A stretch of 64,000 nt of DNA from Undaria pinnatifida (taxonomy: Eukaryota; Sar; Phaeophyceae; Laminariales; Alariaceae). Positions 11,101 to 25,058 of this stretch are shown one piece after another (the first letter of the stretch is position 1; every line of letters starts with the position of its first letter). The stretch covers positions 1,163,501 to 1,227,500 of the forward strand of contig JABAKD010000014.1 in NCBI GenBank assembly GCA_012845835.1, read 5' to 3'. The notes under the pieces were generated by a model, which saw only the letters and a program-made list of their open reading frames with translations, was not told the DNA's origin and ran no database searches. A program made the translations under genes and the position numbers.

Positions 11101-14100
11101 GAAATGAAACCTCGTAGAACACAGATTGGTGTTGTGTGGTTGTTGGTGACCAACCCAGTACCACGGAGCGCATGCCACGTGTTTTTTTGTTGTCAATAGC
11201 TCAACTATGCACCCTTCTTGAATCGCCGACGAAGAATAATCCATTCTCTATGCTCCGGTCGTAAAAAAAAAGAGAGATTCCACGCTATTATCTGGTATTT
11301 AGTTTTACTCTTTCTTTCTTGTGGCATGCTGCAGCTGCAGCGTACAGCACGAGTACTTACCGTTACAGCACAATGCAAAACCAGTGAGAGACATGTCCAT
11401 ATTTCTGGTTCATCCCTACAACGTCTGATAAACTGACACCAACTTTAAAATGCACCTGTACTTTCGAGATCAAACTCAGAGCTAAATTGGCCGATTTAAC
11501 TATTTTTCTTCGCGTAAAAGGATGCCATAAGTCGTCCCCCCCCCCCCCCCCAGCGGCGCCTTCAGCGGGGCCGGGGATCTTCCGGAGGCACCTCCGGCGG
11601 GCCCTCCGGGGGCGCCTCCGGCTGGGCCCCGTCGACCGGGGGGAGGGGGGGGGGCTTTTTCCCCAGCCAACTAGTGACTGTCACCCTGGGCCTAAATATA
11701 AGTAACTTTTCCTAACTGTAGGTCAATGTAAACATGGCTGATATTTGGGCCCAGACTGGAAGGTGGGCACTCCGGCCAACTCACAGCCCTACAATCTAAG
11801 CACTCATAAACCATGTATACATTTATAGAACATGATATAATTGTGATTGCCACGAAAAATCATGTTATTTCTTTGTAGCACGCAATCCCTCACCTTGATT
11901 TTCTTCTCGTGAGTCTTGACATCGTTCCCAAGATCCTTGACCCTCTTCCTCCCGTCAACCGCCTCCGGCATCTCGTACTTGAAGTTCTTGAACTGATGCG
12001 GAGGCTTTTTCAGAGCAGTGACATCGCAGCGAGGGGGGAGGGGGGCGGGGGGGGGGGTACTCATTTGTTACTTGCCTTAGTCTTTTGACCGTTGACCACA
12101 CCCCTTCGGAGACGGAGCACCGTTCCTATTCCACAATAGAGACACCTCTAACATTTGGACGCGCATTGCGTTCTTCAATAGCGTTACCATAGCGTTCCTT
12201 CCATATATATAGCGTTAGACCAAGGCTACGGTAGGGGGGATTCTAATTGCTAATACGCCCCCCTTTTTCAGTAATAGATTTGAGCCAGTCGCACGAGCGA
12301 CTCTGTACCTCAATCACCAAAACACGTTAGGTGGTTAGTTTGGCGCGATTAGTTTGGCGCAACCTAGCGCACCACCCCATTACGGAGTCACATCAAAACA
12401 CGTTAGGTGGTTAGTTTGGCGCAATTAGTTTGGCGCAATCTAGCTCACCATCCCATTAAGGATTCACATCGGCAGCATTAAAACAGCACGAACGCCTATG
12501 ACCGCAAGGAACAGGGGCGTCACTCGCGCGAGTGACACCGAGCCACTGGAAAAAAAATCTTGAAAAACAACGTGCATAACCCTTATGGTACCGTAGCTTT
12601 GGTCAGTTACCGTGGCGACAGCAGAAGGAGAGAGGGGTCTACTTTGCTGGCAATCTTTTTTTCTCACTCGTGCGAGTGACCCCCCCCATTCCATTGCGGT
12701 CTTCAACACCTTTCGTGCTGTCGGGACACGGCACGGTAGGGGGCTCCTTTTTTTTATTTGTCGCCCGGGGGTCGGGGACAGTCGCGCGAGTGATCCCACT
12801 GCTCGTTCGCGGTGTTCAGCTTTCTTCGTGTTGTTTTTAATCTTGCTATACGACTCTGTGCACAGTGGAACAGTAAGCTAAGATGCGCCGAAAAAATCGC
12901 CTTTTTTTTTTCGTCTGAGGTACGGAGTCACTGATGCGAGTAATGCCTGCCTCAAACCCGGTAGTGCAAAAATGTGTATGACACTACAATACCCTACCAT
13001 AGGTCAAAATGGAAAAAAGGAAAACTGCCAACCCGACAAACCCATGTCATAGTCATAACCCCTCGTGACGAACTGTACTCCACACGTCATACAGATCATC
13101 GACGATATATCCCCACCTGATGATCTAGATCCTTCAGGGAAGATCAGTATGGTCTACATCATGTTGCCGGGTGGGAGCCGTAAGATCTGCACGACCTAGC
13201 GAATATTATTTCCAGGGTTTGGATCTGTACCCTCTATGTACAGATCCCAGGTCATGTTACCGGGTGGGAGCCGTATGTATGATCTGCATTAGAGAGCAAG
13301 CAAAACGTTTCCAGGGTTTGGATCTGTACCCTCCCATCTACAGATCCTGCACAAGATACTATAGCGGGCAGACACAGGATCTCCTGTAGACGATATCTAT
13401 GATCTTCATGATCTATGTGATCTATACGATCTACATGATCTATACAATCTATATGACCTATACGATTTATATGATCTATACGATCTACACGATAGGTATG
13501 ATCTATACGATATATACGATATATACGATCTACGCTATCTGTATGGTCTATACGATCTATAGATGATCTAGATCATGATCTGCCTGAGCTGTGCAGTATT
13601 CTCAATCAAACTGACGCTCCGCCGATATTGGCTATATATGACCGAGGAAGCTAGCAATAGTAATCAGGACCAAATATGGTCACAAAAAACATTGGAACAT
13701 ACACTGTAGATATTTTCGTGTAATGTGGGTCCTGATGAACATGCCCCCCCCCCGTAAATACGCTTCGGAAGTTGCGGTGTTCACTCAGCCAGAAATATTC
13801 GATGAAAAAATCTACTGCTCCTGAGCAAAGCTACAGTACGGCATGGGGGGTCACTCGCACGAGTGGACCTCCCTGTTCCTTTGAGTTTCTTAAAGCTTTC
13901 GTGCATTTTTCATGTTTCCACATTAATCTGCACTGGAATGGTTACCTACGCCGCGCCAAACATATCGCCTCAAGAATTTTTGGGTCAGCGTACATATTAA
14001 ACAGTCACTCGTGCGCGTGGTGAAAACCCATTAGTGCTGAAAATCGTTAACCCTGCAAAGCAATGGTTCAGGGGCACACACATGCCCCAATGCTATAAAT

Positions 14101-17100
14101 AGCATGCATTGTTGACACGACAAGGCTACGATTTTGGAGCAAACACACAATGCCCCCAAGGGTACTACAAAATTGTTTGACAGCACAACATCATGAACCA
14201 GGGCACACCAAAACACAAAAGTCATTTTCCACGTTGGGCAGATTCCGTTGTTGAGGAGGCCCGGCCGTAATACCCCACCGCCATCACCACCACCACCACC
14301 ACCACCACAGCAACACATCAACACATCAACAATCCCAACATCACTACCACCACCGCCACCATCATCACCACCACGACCAGCCTGACCTCCATCACCAGCA
14401 CACTCACCTTAAAAGGTGCCTCCTTCTTGGTCTCCTTTTCCCGATCACCATCTTCACCCGCGTCCTCGAGGCCAGCCGCCTTCAGCCTCTCACTCTTGGC
14501 CTTGTGAGGGTCTTCCTCCTTAAGCCGAGGAACAGGGTCGGGCGCAGTCTTGGCCTGGACGGTGACTACTTCATCTTCAGCAAAATCATCGTACATCCCA
14601 TCGTCGTATCCATACCCGCCGTAATCGCCATCATAGCCGTACTCGTCCAACTGGTCAACATATTTTAGAGGTGGGGGTTGGGTTGGGGGTTAAGTTGGGG
14701 GTTGGGTTGGGAGTTGGGGGTTGGGTTGGGTTGGGTTGGGTTGGGGTGGGGTTGGGTGGGGTGGGGGGGAGGCGGGGGGGCGGGTCGGGGTGAAGGGTGA
14801 GAGGAAAGTCCTCGGAAATTTCGTCGTAGATTAAACAAGTGTACCCCATACCCTCCATAGTCACCGACGCGCGTTACGATAGAGGCAGCCCCTGTAAGAC
14901 GAAAAAAACGTTTTCTGAACGCCGGGGCTCCTTAACCTATCTAAACCGAAAACCGTCGTAATTTCACGGTCTGTTTTTTTGCAACCAAGTTGAAATCGTT
15001 GTACGATACCAGGTATACCTATAGGCCATGAGATGTGGATTGCCCATCGGGAATAATTTTTTATTTTTTTCCTCGAAATCAATCAGTTTTTTGGGGGGCG
15101 AGGTATAGAGCTCCTTGACGTCTTTACAACTCGAAACCCCTTTTTTACAAATTTACTTGAAGTTAGCATGGGGAGGGGTTTCGGGGCTCTAAAGGGGGGA
15201 AGCGAGGACCCTCAGAAAACGAAACGGTGCACGTCAAAAAGTGGCATTTTATAAAATTATCCTACGAGTACATTGTCTTACGTCAGCTGTGAGGTCGACA
15301 AATATCAGGGTCGATACTCATCTGTGAAAGCTGCCACATACAGCGGCCGTTCGTTTTTTTCGGTAGCAAGTTCTCACGATATATCATCGTCATAGTGGCG
15401 ACATCAAACACATGCTTCCAAGTACAGCAGTAGTAAGACCTAACGAAGAGCAATAGCGGCTTCTTTTTTTTTTATGATTTCACACACATTTCTACATTCC
15501 AGCTTCTGGACAAGCCGTGGTCACAGGTGTCGCCCCTTCTTCCCCCCGGTTCTTGCCTTCAATTTTTTATCGCGCATAGGGTTCAGAAATACCACTGCTC
15601 GTCGATTTTCCATCGTGTGTTGCTAACTCACGCTCTCGCGCTTTCCGCGAGTCAACTTGTGCACAAGAAAAAGTCCCCACGACTTTATACGAGTATGCAC
15701 TCGGGGGGATTCGAACTCACGTAACTGACCTATACCAGGCTCGAGGATAACCCGATACGCCACCGGGGCGACCGGCTACATATTATAAAATTATAAATAC
15801 ACTCCAGCTGCGAGATCGAAGATTTTGTCGACACTCATCTTTGCAAGCTGTGTGTGATACTCCGATCGCGCGTATTACGGGTTGTATGTCCTCATTAAGG
15901 ATAAGGTCGGCGACTCCCCTTGCAACTACAGTGTAGCTATCAGGGTCAACAGGGTGATGTTAGGCAGTCTGTGCGCGGAAACTATAAAGTCCGTTTTTGA
16001 GGGGGACAAATCTGACAGCTGTGGAAGGAAATGCATCAGTTTATCAAGTGAATCCTGTAAGTCGTATAACCGGTGAGGGGAGGGCGGAGTTTTGAAGGGC
16101 GTGGGGGCATGGGTTTGAACAAGAGGGAGCGGGGGGGGGGGGGGAACGGGCGGGATAACTCAATTTGTGCGTGGAAACTATAAATCCTTCAAGGGGATAA
16201 ATCTGACGGTTTAGGAAAGAATGCACCAGTTTATCATGTATATACTGTAAGTAGTACAACCAGCGAGGAGAGGGCGGAGTGTTCGAGGGGGTGGGGGTGG
16301 GGGTGGGGGGAGTGGGGGAGGGGGGGCGAAACTTTTTTTTTTTAAACATGTTTAGGTCGCATAGGTGTAAAGGTTTGCTATACGCGAGGTGCTAGGTCTC
16401 GGCGATGGTGCGGGTGGTGGGGAAGGAGGGGGCGTTGCGGGGGGGGGGGGGGGGATGAATTGGGGCAGCGGCATGGGTGGCTCTAGAAAGAAAATGAGGC
16501 GATTTCGACGTTAGGTGGGGCATTTGAGCAACAGGGAGGGGGAAAAAAAAAAGAAAGAGGGGCGGGGGGGATGAATTAAAGCTACGTCATGGATGGCTAG
16601 AAACATACATCACGTCAAATATTAACAGCGAGCATCAAAACCTACAACAAAACATGATACCGACATTAGCATTTAAGATTACATGAAAATTAGTATCCCT
16701 TACAGCAAGAAAATATAACGTCACACGAGCATTGATGTACTACGTCGTAGCCGCGGTCGTCCAGCTGATGACAAGGTTTTCAAGTGCGACGGGCAGGGAG
16801 GGATGCATCGGAGGTGACGTTTGGCATGAGGGCGGGGGGCGCTGCCTTGCTTATTTATCTGCATGGCTGCTTTTCTGTGGCGCTTTGCCTGTTGTTCTTG
16901 ATAGCCTTGGTTGTTCTCTTGTTGTGCTCAAAAGCTCGTTAAGCTTGCAGAGTTTGCCTCTTTTTTATGCTGGTCGTCGTTTCGTCTGCGTTTTTTGTCT
17001 TGATACTTTTATGGGCTTTACTTGTGAGGCCCTTGTGATTTGCTTGTTTCCCCCTCCACTTTCCTCGATTTTTGCGTGTTTCCCCCCCTCGATTTTGCTT

Positions 17101-20100
17101 GTATTTTCTGTATTCTTGGCTTTGTTCTGCTGCTCTCCAGCGTTGAGTTTTTTCGGAAGGACGGCGATCGACACCGCACAGAAGGGGTCACAAATCGTGC
17201 GCGATAGATAAACATATATACCGACCAAGCGAGTAGCCCATTCCTCACCAGCAAGTCGTCGTAGTGGTCATCCTCCATCATGTCTTCGATGTCGAGTTCG
17301 TCCTCAAACCCAGACTCCAGAAAATCTTCTTCCTCTTCCTCAGGAGATCTCTTCTCCAGGCGACTTCGAAAGCGATCGTTCGGGGTCAACGGAGAGGAGG
17401 AGGAAGGGGGGGGGGAGTGAGGCCCTCGTATCTTGCCTCCAAATAATGACGCATGCTCCTCAACCTCCCTCTATCTGACACATGATGCTACTAATCGTAC
17501 CAGTATCTACGGAACACCATAGTAATTAAGACCCACGATGTACACAATTACTTAGATATTCCCCTTTGTTATTAACAAAAGTTTGGCCCTGATTGCCGTA
17601 ATCTTCCCTCATGTCCTTATATAAGGAGCTTTATAGCCTCATCCTTTTAGCCTCACCGTTGTAGCCTCACCTATATATCCTCACCTTTATAGCCTCGCCC
17701 TTACAGCCTCATCCTTATAGCCTCACCCTTATAGCCCCACCCTTATAGCCCCACCCATATAGCCTCACCCTTATAGCCTCACCCTTATAGCGTCACCCTC
17801 ATAGCTCACCTTTATAGCCTCACCCTTACAGCTCACCTTTACAGCCTCACCCTTATAGCCTCACCTTTATAGCCTCACCCTTATAGCCTCACCCTTATGG
17901 CCTCACCCTTATAGCCTCACCCTTATAGCCTCACCCTTATAGCCTCACCCTTATGGCCTCACCCTTATAGCCTCACCCTTATAGCCTCACCCTTATGGCC
18001 TCACCTTTATAGCCTCACCTGTATAGCCTCACCTTTATCGCCTCACCCTTATAGCCTCACCCTTATAGCCTCACTCTTATATCCACACCCTAACCCGAAA
18101 TACATGGCCATACCAGTCCGGTAATATATTGATATAAGCTCGATAGGAAAAACGCTTCAAAGCTGTGCGAAACCCCGAGATATTAGGGAGGTGATGATTA
18201 AAAACATCCCCGTGGTCAACCAATGGGCGTTTCAATCCTTTGATCAATCCGCAAGATGATGCGATTATTCACGACTCTTAGGCTTACCAGGTATGATAGC
18301 AGTATCGTTTGGCCTCAATTCCGTATCGAGCTTATATTTATCGTCGGACTGGTCATAGCCTTACACAAGTAGGCACGCAACGAGCTATTTCGGAAAACAC
18401 AAATTATGTCGTACTGCATCGATAATGGAGTCGAGTAGCCGCGTCGCTCAGCAAAATATTGGCCGATATCTTGCTTACCCCTGTTGGGTCGCGAGGGGAA
18501 CATTTACGACAGCTCACCCCCTGCTCCTCTTCTTATAATCCTTTCCGGTATCCAGGAACACCCCTCGAGCACGTCAATGACCTCCTTTTGTCCAGCGACG
18601 ACTGACACGACCCCCCCCGCCAACCTTCCGCTCCATCCCCCTCGAGTATCATAACACGTCTAACAGCTCATCCCCTGCTCCCGTTTTGGATCTCTTTACT
18701 ATCCTTCCCAGCATCCTGCAAACCCTCAAGCACGTCAATGAGCTACATCCAGTCCAACAACGACCCCCCCGCCCCCCCAGCCTAGATGATATTGTGCGGA
18801 GTGGAGAACCCCAACTCCGCACAAGGGGAATGATCGCATCACGTAGTGTGAACATGGTAAGGCACCCGCGTGGCAGTTAATTAGTAATACCTATTGCTGT
18901 CTCTGGAGTGGCCACACCGGAAAACAAAGTATAACTCATTGGTCGCTGTGATCCATAAGCAACAAAGTAGGCCCAAGGTGCCGAGGTCCGTCTTACGAGC
19001 GGTTCTGGGAACGATGCAGTTCACCCTTTATGCGACTCACCGAACACCTCACGGCGCTTCGCGCTTGGGGCAAGCAATGTCTGCCTGGTTGTTTAAAACC
19101 CGACGTGCTACGTCCCGGCAGGTAGGGATGCGAGGGTCTATGGTCAAACGACTACGGCCATGTAAAAACTGAGTATACCTCCCCCCCCTACTCCATGCTC
19201 CGTCTCGAAAGGGATGCGTGGTCAATGGTCAAAAGCGGGTTTCCAGTTATGGAGGGAAGAATAAGGCAAGCATCAAAATGAGTACCTCCCTTCCCCCGCC
19301 CCCGCCCCGCCCAACCTCTCCCCTCACCCCCGACACAAAATGTCAAATAGTAGCTCACCCCCTATTCCCTTTCTTGGCCTTGTTTTCATCCTTGGCGGTG
19401 TCCAGGAACCCCTCGAGCACGTCAATGACCTCCATCCCTTCCAGCAAGTTCTGACACGCGTTACCGAGCGTGACAGACGGCTGCTCGGAAGAGGCCACGG
19501 CGATCGCAAGCGCCGTCAGCCGCTCTGAGTCGAGGGCACTTCCCGTCTTCTCCAAGATGCCGTTCTTGGCCTATATCACACAGCACGTGAAAGCGGAATT
19601 GTGATTAAACATACCGCGCCGCGAGCAACGAGAAACTCCCGCCAAAATAGACAACTAGACCAAGAGGAGAGGGGTAGGCAAACAAACCACGTGACTGCAC
19701 AAACCAACAATACTAAATACTTACATGCATCGAAGTAGTTGTATCAGTGTGCAGGATGATTATGGACCGAAATCGCCTTCAGGGGCAAAATTATCCTGAT
19801 TCATCCAACGGGTCAACATCCACGGGAGACATAAACATCTACCAGGCATACCTTCAAAGAGTAATCCATCCTCTGTAAAAAACGCGCGACCGGAGGATCA
19901 TGGAGCTTGCAAAGATGAGTAACGACCCTTAAATTGATCGAACTCACAGCTGGCGACAATTTTAAAAAATGCTGTTTTGCAAGATTCCGAAAGAAGTGGA
20001 GGGGTAAGGTGATAGGTGGGAAGAGTGCAGGAAAGCGGAAGGTACCGTTGCACTAGGCGCGTCTAACGCAAGTCAGCAGGGCCGCGAGTCGGCTAAAATT

Positions 20101-23100
20101 AACCCTCGAGGAACTTCAAGACACAAAAATTGACGAAAAACACCCCGCGGCTGCAGCATTCAGCCACGCGAAGCAAGCAATCCGAGCTGCTGCTGGTGTG
20201 GAGAAGACGTGTTCGGACTGCAACGCAGGAAGCTGTGTGGCAAGCTTGGCGCATGGCGATACTCAGATGGATTGCCTCAAGTTCTTCCTAGACGATTTGG
20301 TTCGATCGCGCTCGTCGCTTTTCGGTCTGTATAAATGGCTCCCGGAAGGCTTACTAGACTTCAAGCAGTCTAGTAAGACTTTTCAGACCCATTCATACAG
20401 ACCCAATGGCTGAGATGGTGATCCAACCAAAAGTCGTCTAGGAAAAAATTGAAGGAATCCATCCGAGTGTCGCAATGCCTCACGCCTCACGCTTGCCTCA
20501 TAGCTTCCTGCGTCGCAGTTCCAACACTGCTCCTCTACACCAGCAGCAGCTCGGGTCACTTCATGTGGCCGATGCTGTACCCAACAGTTTCCCCCCGTCA
20601 ATCTCTGGGTCCGAAGTCGCGCACGCGTTAATAGTCATCACTTGGGTGGCCGAGCGAAAGCCAACTAACTGACGTAGTACATACCTGGTACGGGTGGCAC
20701 GTTTGCGTTAACTAACGTCCTTTTACCTCTATAGACTAGTGCGGTTGTACTCCTCAAGCGCGCAACTATGGGTTAGTATGATGATGTTACGACCGCGCTT
20801 GTTTTCGGCTACCACGAGTATAGCGTAGAAATGCTGGTCGGGTTTTGCGCGAAACGAACGCCTTCCAAGTCAATTTTCGGGTGATGATGGATGATAGATG
20901 ATCGATGATGATGATATTGACCTAGCTCGTCATGATAGGAGCTCAGAAATTTCTTAGAATCTGCTGCCCCCCTATCGTGGGACGACTCCTATCAAGAAAC
21001 ACGACCAGGTATGACTACAGAGCCTGTACAGCTGCTCGGGGCCCGAGGGCACTTCCCATTCCCTCCAGGACGCCGCCCTTCGCCTGACAGCACACGGAAA
21101 GCGAAGGAAGCGCGATTTTTAGCAATTCAGTAAAACGTAACCCAATTGTAGGAGCAAACGTGTTATCCCGTAGGTAACTCCAAAATGATACGCCCCCCAA
21201 AACATGGGTGATGTTAAAAGGAAGACTGGTTTTTCGTTAACGCCTTTACAACTGGAAACCCATTTTTTTTGGCAAATATACTTGAATTTAGTATAGGGAG
21301 GGATTTGGGGGCTCTACAGGGGTTAAGGTTAACTGTGCCAACGGTGGAAAACGCCCAAACGTGACCGTTTACTACCGTCAAAACCTTCCTAACCTTTCTC
21401 CCCTCCCTCCCCCTCCCGTCCCGTCCCCTCCCCTCCAGTCACTGTGGCTGCTGTGTTTGTTGGATCCCGCATGAAATCATTGCCACAATCTCATCCACCG
21501 GCCACAAAAAAATAGGAAGAGGAGTTAACAGGTAGGTAGGCATTATAGGTAGGGAAACACACAAATACGTACAGGACGCATGCTACTAAATACAAATGAC
21601 ACGGTAGAAGAACACCTACAATTTTCTGAGCTCCCTCGTTTGACAAACTGTAGAGCAGTACAAGTATGCAACAGAGGTCAAGAATCTCTTATTTCTGGCC
21701 AGGCTGGAATTTTTAGGATCAGACCGGACGCGCCCTCCACTACTTTCAGTATGAAAAAGCCCATGTTCTTATTATATGAAAAAAATAGAGCCTGCGATTC
21801 TTAACTGTCAAATTCTTGGTTCAAGTGCTGTCGCGCACTGTGCACAGTAGGGGTCCCCCACCAAGGCGGTCTTGAATAAGGCGATATCTCCATACAAGGC
21901 GGTCACAATCGCCCGGCGCGACTGGTGAACCGTACTCATAACCTGGAATGACAATAAGGAGGCGCTTCCCTCAACAAGGCGGCCATGTTGCTCTGGATCC
22001 TCTTACTGGGGGACCCCTAGTGCACCTCAGCCCAAGAACTGACCTCGAGAAAACACGAAAGTACATGCAACCAACCCACTGCACAATCCCATGGCCTATT
22101 GCAATAGGTATAAAATAAATTGGTACAGCAGTAGCAAATCCAAAGTCGTGGCAGTGGGTATACCCGATTTAAGAGGGTCCACAAAAAAAAGAAAACGGAG
22201 TCAAAATTAATCCCCTATTGGGGCTTCATTGACGAAATAAATCAACGAAATAAAATCTGACGATTCCAGAATCGGCCACACGCCGCAGCCCTTTCCGGGC
22301 TGTCTTACAGTGTCAATTAATACACTGTTGTGTTTTTTCAACCATGCTTAACCCCTTTACAACTGGAAACCCGTTTTTGGGGACAATATTACTTGGATTT
22401 AGTATAGGGAGGGGTTCGGGGGCTCCAAAGGGGTTAACTAACCTTGACATAACCTAACCCTAACCCATACGAAATAATGCCGGTCGAAGTGCCCCCTGAC
22501 GACGTCACTGGGGTAAAATGGCTAGAAAATGTTAAACAATGCGCATCACTGCCTTTCTGCCTGGTAGAGGGTGTTTCCACTAGTGTGTCCACTAGTGTAT
22601 CGAAACACTAGTGTGTTGCAAGCGCAACGTTAGGAGCTGCACGACACACGCACCGCATTTTCATACTGTGAAAAGTATAACATGTACTGTTGCAAGCTCT
22701 TCGTCGATGGTTGACTAGACAGAAAATATCTGGTTTTGGTCGGTATACTAGAATCAAGTTAAAAAGGGATAACCCCTTGATGACGTTAGAGTAGCGGGGT
22801 ATCCGATTTATGAGCGCTCTTGAATAACCTCGTTTGGACTGCATCCACATTTTTCGGGACGAATAACTTGGAATTAGTGTAGGAAGAGGTTTTGGGGCTT
22901 TACAGGGGGTAAACGTGTTTTCTTTTCGTTGAGGTGAAAGGGCTAATTAAAAGGTTACGCCTTGTGATGCCTGCACCGAAAATCAGGAATGATACTCAAT
23001 CTGAGCCAACAGCGGCATGGAGACAAGAGCGGTAACACTGGTTTGTTCCGAGGGACTCTTAAACCGGGCTCCCCACCGTATCGGGTATTGCTCCTCAGGT

Positions 23101-25023
23101 GACGAGCCCCGCCATAAAAAAAAAACAGGGCCGTTTCACGGGTCAGGTAGAGTCAGGGTAACCCGTCTCAACCCGCGATATTTTAAAACCTCCTGACCCG
23201 ACCCGTCCCGTGATGCTTCAAACGCCTCCTGATCCGACCCCACTCACTGACTCGCGAGATTTCGAGAACGTCCCGACCCGACCCGTCCCGACCCGATCCG
23301 ACCCGACCCGACCCGATCCGACCCGACCCGACCCGACCCGACCCGATCCGACTCGTGAGATTTCGAACACCTCCTGACCCGACCCCAATCGACCCGCGAG
23401 ATTTTGATAATGACGTTATGGCCGGCGAAAAACCCTGGGAAAAAAAATGGCCAAGAAACGCTATCATTACTCGATCGTAGAACGCGACATACCATACCTC
23501 TTCAAGCTTTTTGTCCTTCTGCCTGGCCTCCTCCTCCTCAAGCAATCCCAGCGCCTCCTTCGCATCAGCTAGCTTCGCCCTGCCAATCAGAAAACCCACA
23601 TGATACACGCACGACGCGTCAAACATGCGGAAATGTTAATTGGGAAACCCGTCGGTTGGGGGAGCGTCGTCGATTCAGTTGGCCTACATATACCTGTGAC
23701 CCCACGGCTTTGTCCAGAGGTTCGATGGGGGTAAACAAAATCTGGTACGACTTGAGCTGGAAAATAAAAGTGGTGTATGAAAATAAGTGGAAGTGAGCTT
23801 AAAAAAAAGAAGAAAAAAAATGTTACTCGTACGTGTAATGGACGGTTAGTCAAAAGAGGTAATTGCGTCCTTCCGCCAGAACCCCTCCTGCTCCTCCTCC
23901 TCCCCCTTCTCGAGCAGATTTAGCGCTTCCTTCGCGACTGCCAATCGATTTCATGAGCAATACAGCGGGCAGCCGGTACTACCCAACCCGCACTGTAGAG
24001 AGGCCTCTAGAGTAGTACTATACCGGCATTCGGATATTTCTTATGCCTAGCTCTACACTACTTTACCTGGTAGTAGGAACGCGACGACCAAAATTACGGG
24101 ATAGCAGATAGGTACAGCAGTATCATATGCAGTGTGCAGTACGGACACGGCCTCGTCAACCATTTACGAACTTTGTTATATCTTGATTATAGTAATGCGA
24201 CATAACAAATAAGAAACAATGCGGTCGTAATCATAGCGTGAGTGCGCCACACACGATAAATAGATAATTGATGGCACGCTACGTGCGTGTCGTGTATCTC
24301 CTTGCGTTTAGAGTTTTCACCCCCTCAAGCTAGCAGCCCGTGTAGCTTCGTGTGCATGATTCTGCAGTTGTCACTTTTATTCGTTTTTTAATTTCCATAC
24401 TATAATCAAGTCCCAAAAGGGATTCTCAACGCCTTCACGTCTGGAAACAGTTTTCGGGGGAAATTACTTGGAATTGGTATAGGGAGCTTTTTGTTGGGCT
24501 CCAAAGGGCTTAAGTTAGAGCCTAAGCAACGCTACTGCTGTAGGTGACACCTCCACCGCCATTGATTGCAAGGGTAAAAAAAAACAGAACGGCAACAAGG
24601 ACCGAGGACTGGTTCTGGCTCACTTCGCCCCTTCAGCCGCCACTCGCGATTCCTCGATCGCCCCCACCCTCTCCTCGGCAGCTTTGGATGCCTCCAGCGC
24701 GTATTCCTCCCGGCGAGCCTCTCCCCTCTCGGCCTTCACAACCCTGGGTGATTTTAACGAGTTTGCACGTCAACAAGCAGTAGTAGTAGTGAAAACGTTT
24801 TGTCTCTGTTGGCCTTCATCATACCTGGTGGGTGGTACGAGTGGCAGCAGTTTGTGTGTATATATGGGCGGAAATCTCAGTGTAATGTGAAGAACACACA
24901 CGTACACATGCAGAGTAGTAGTGGCAGTAGTACTGGTAGTAGCAGTAGTATTATAGTAATAGTAGTAGGAGTAGTCGTAGTCGTAGTAGTAGCAGTAGTA
25001 GTAGCAGTAGTAGCAGTAGTAGC

Positions 25024-25058
<35 letters not shown>

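Noticed and set aside
17640-18085. CRISPR-like regular short repeat
   Set aside because: 14-bp units without spacers in a eukaryotic intron: a minisatellite.
17640-18085. Interstitial telomere
   Set aside because: CCTTATAGCCTCAC lacks the TTAGGG-type core; no run of a telomeric hexamer was found.
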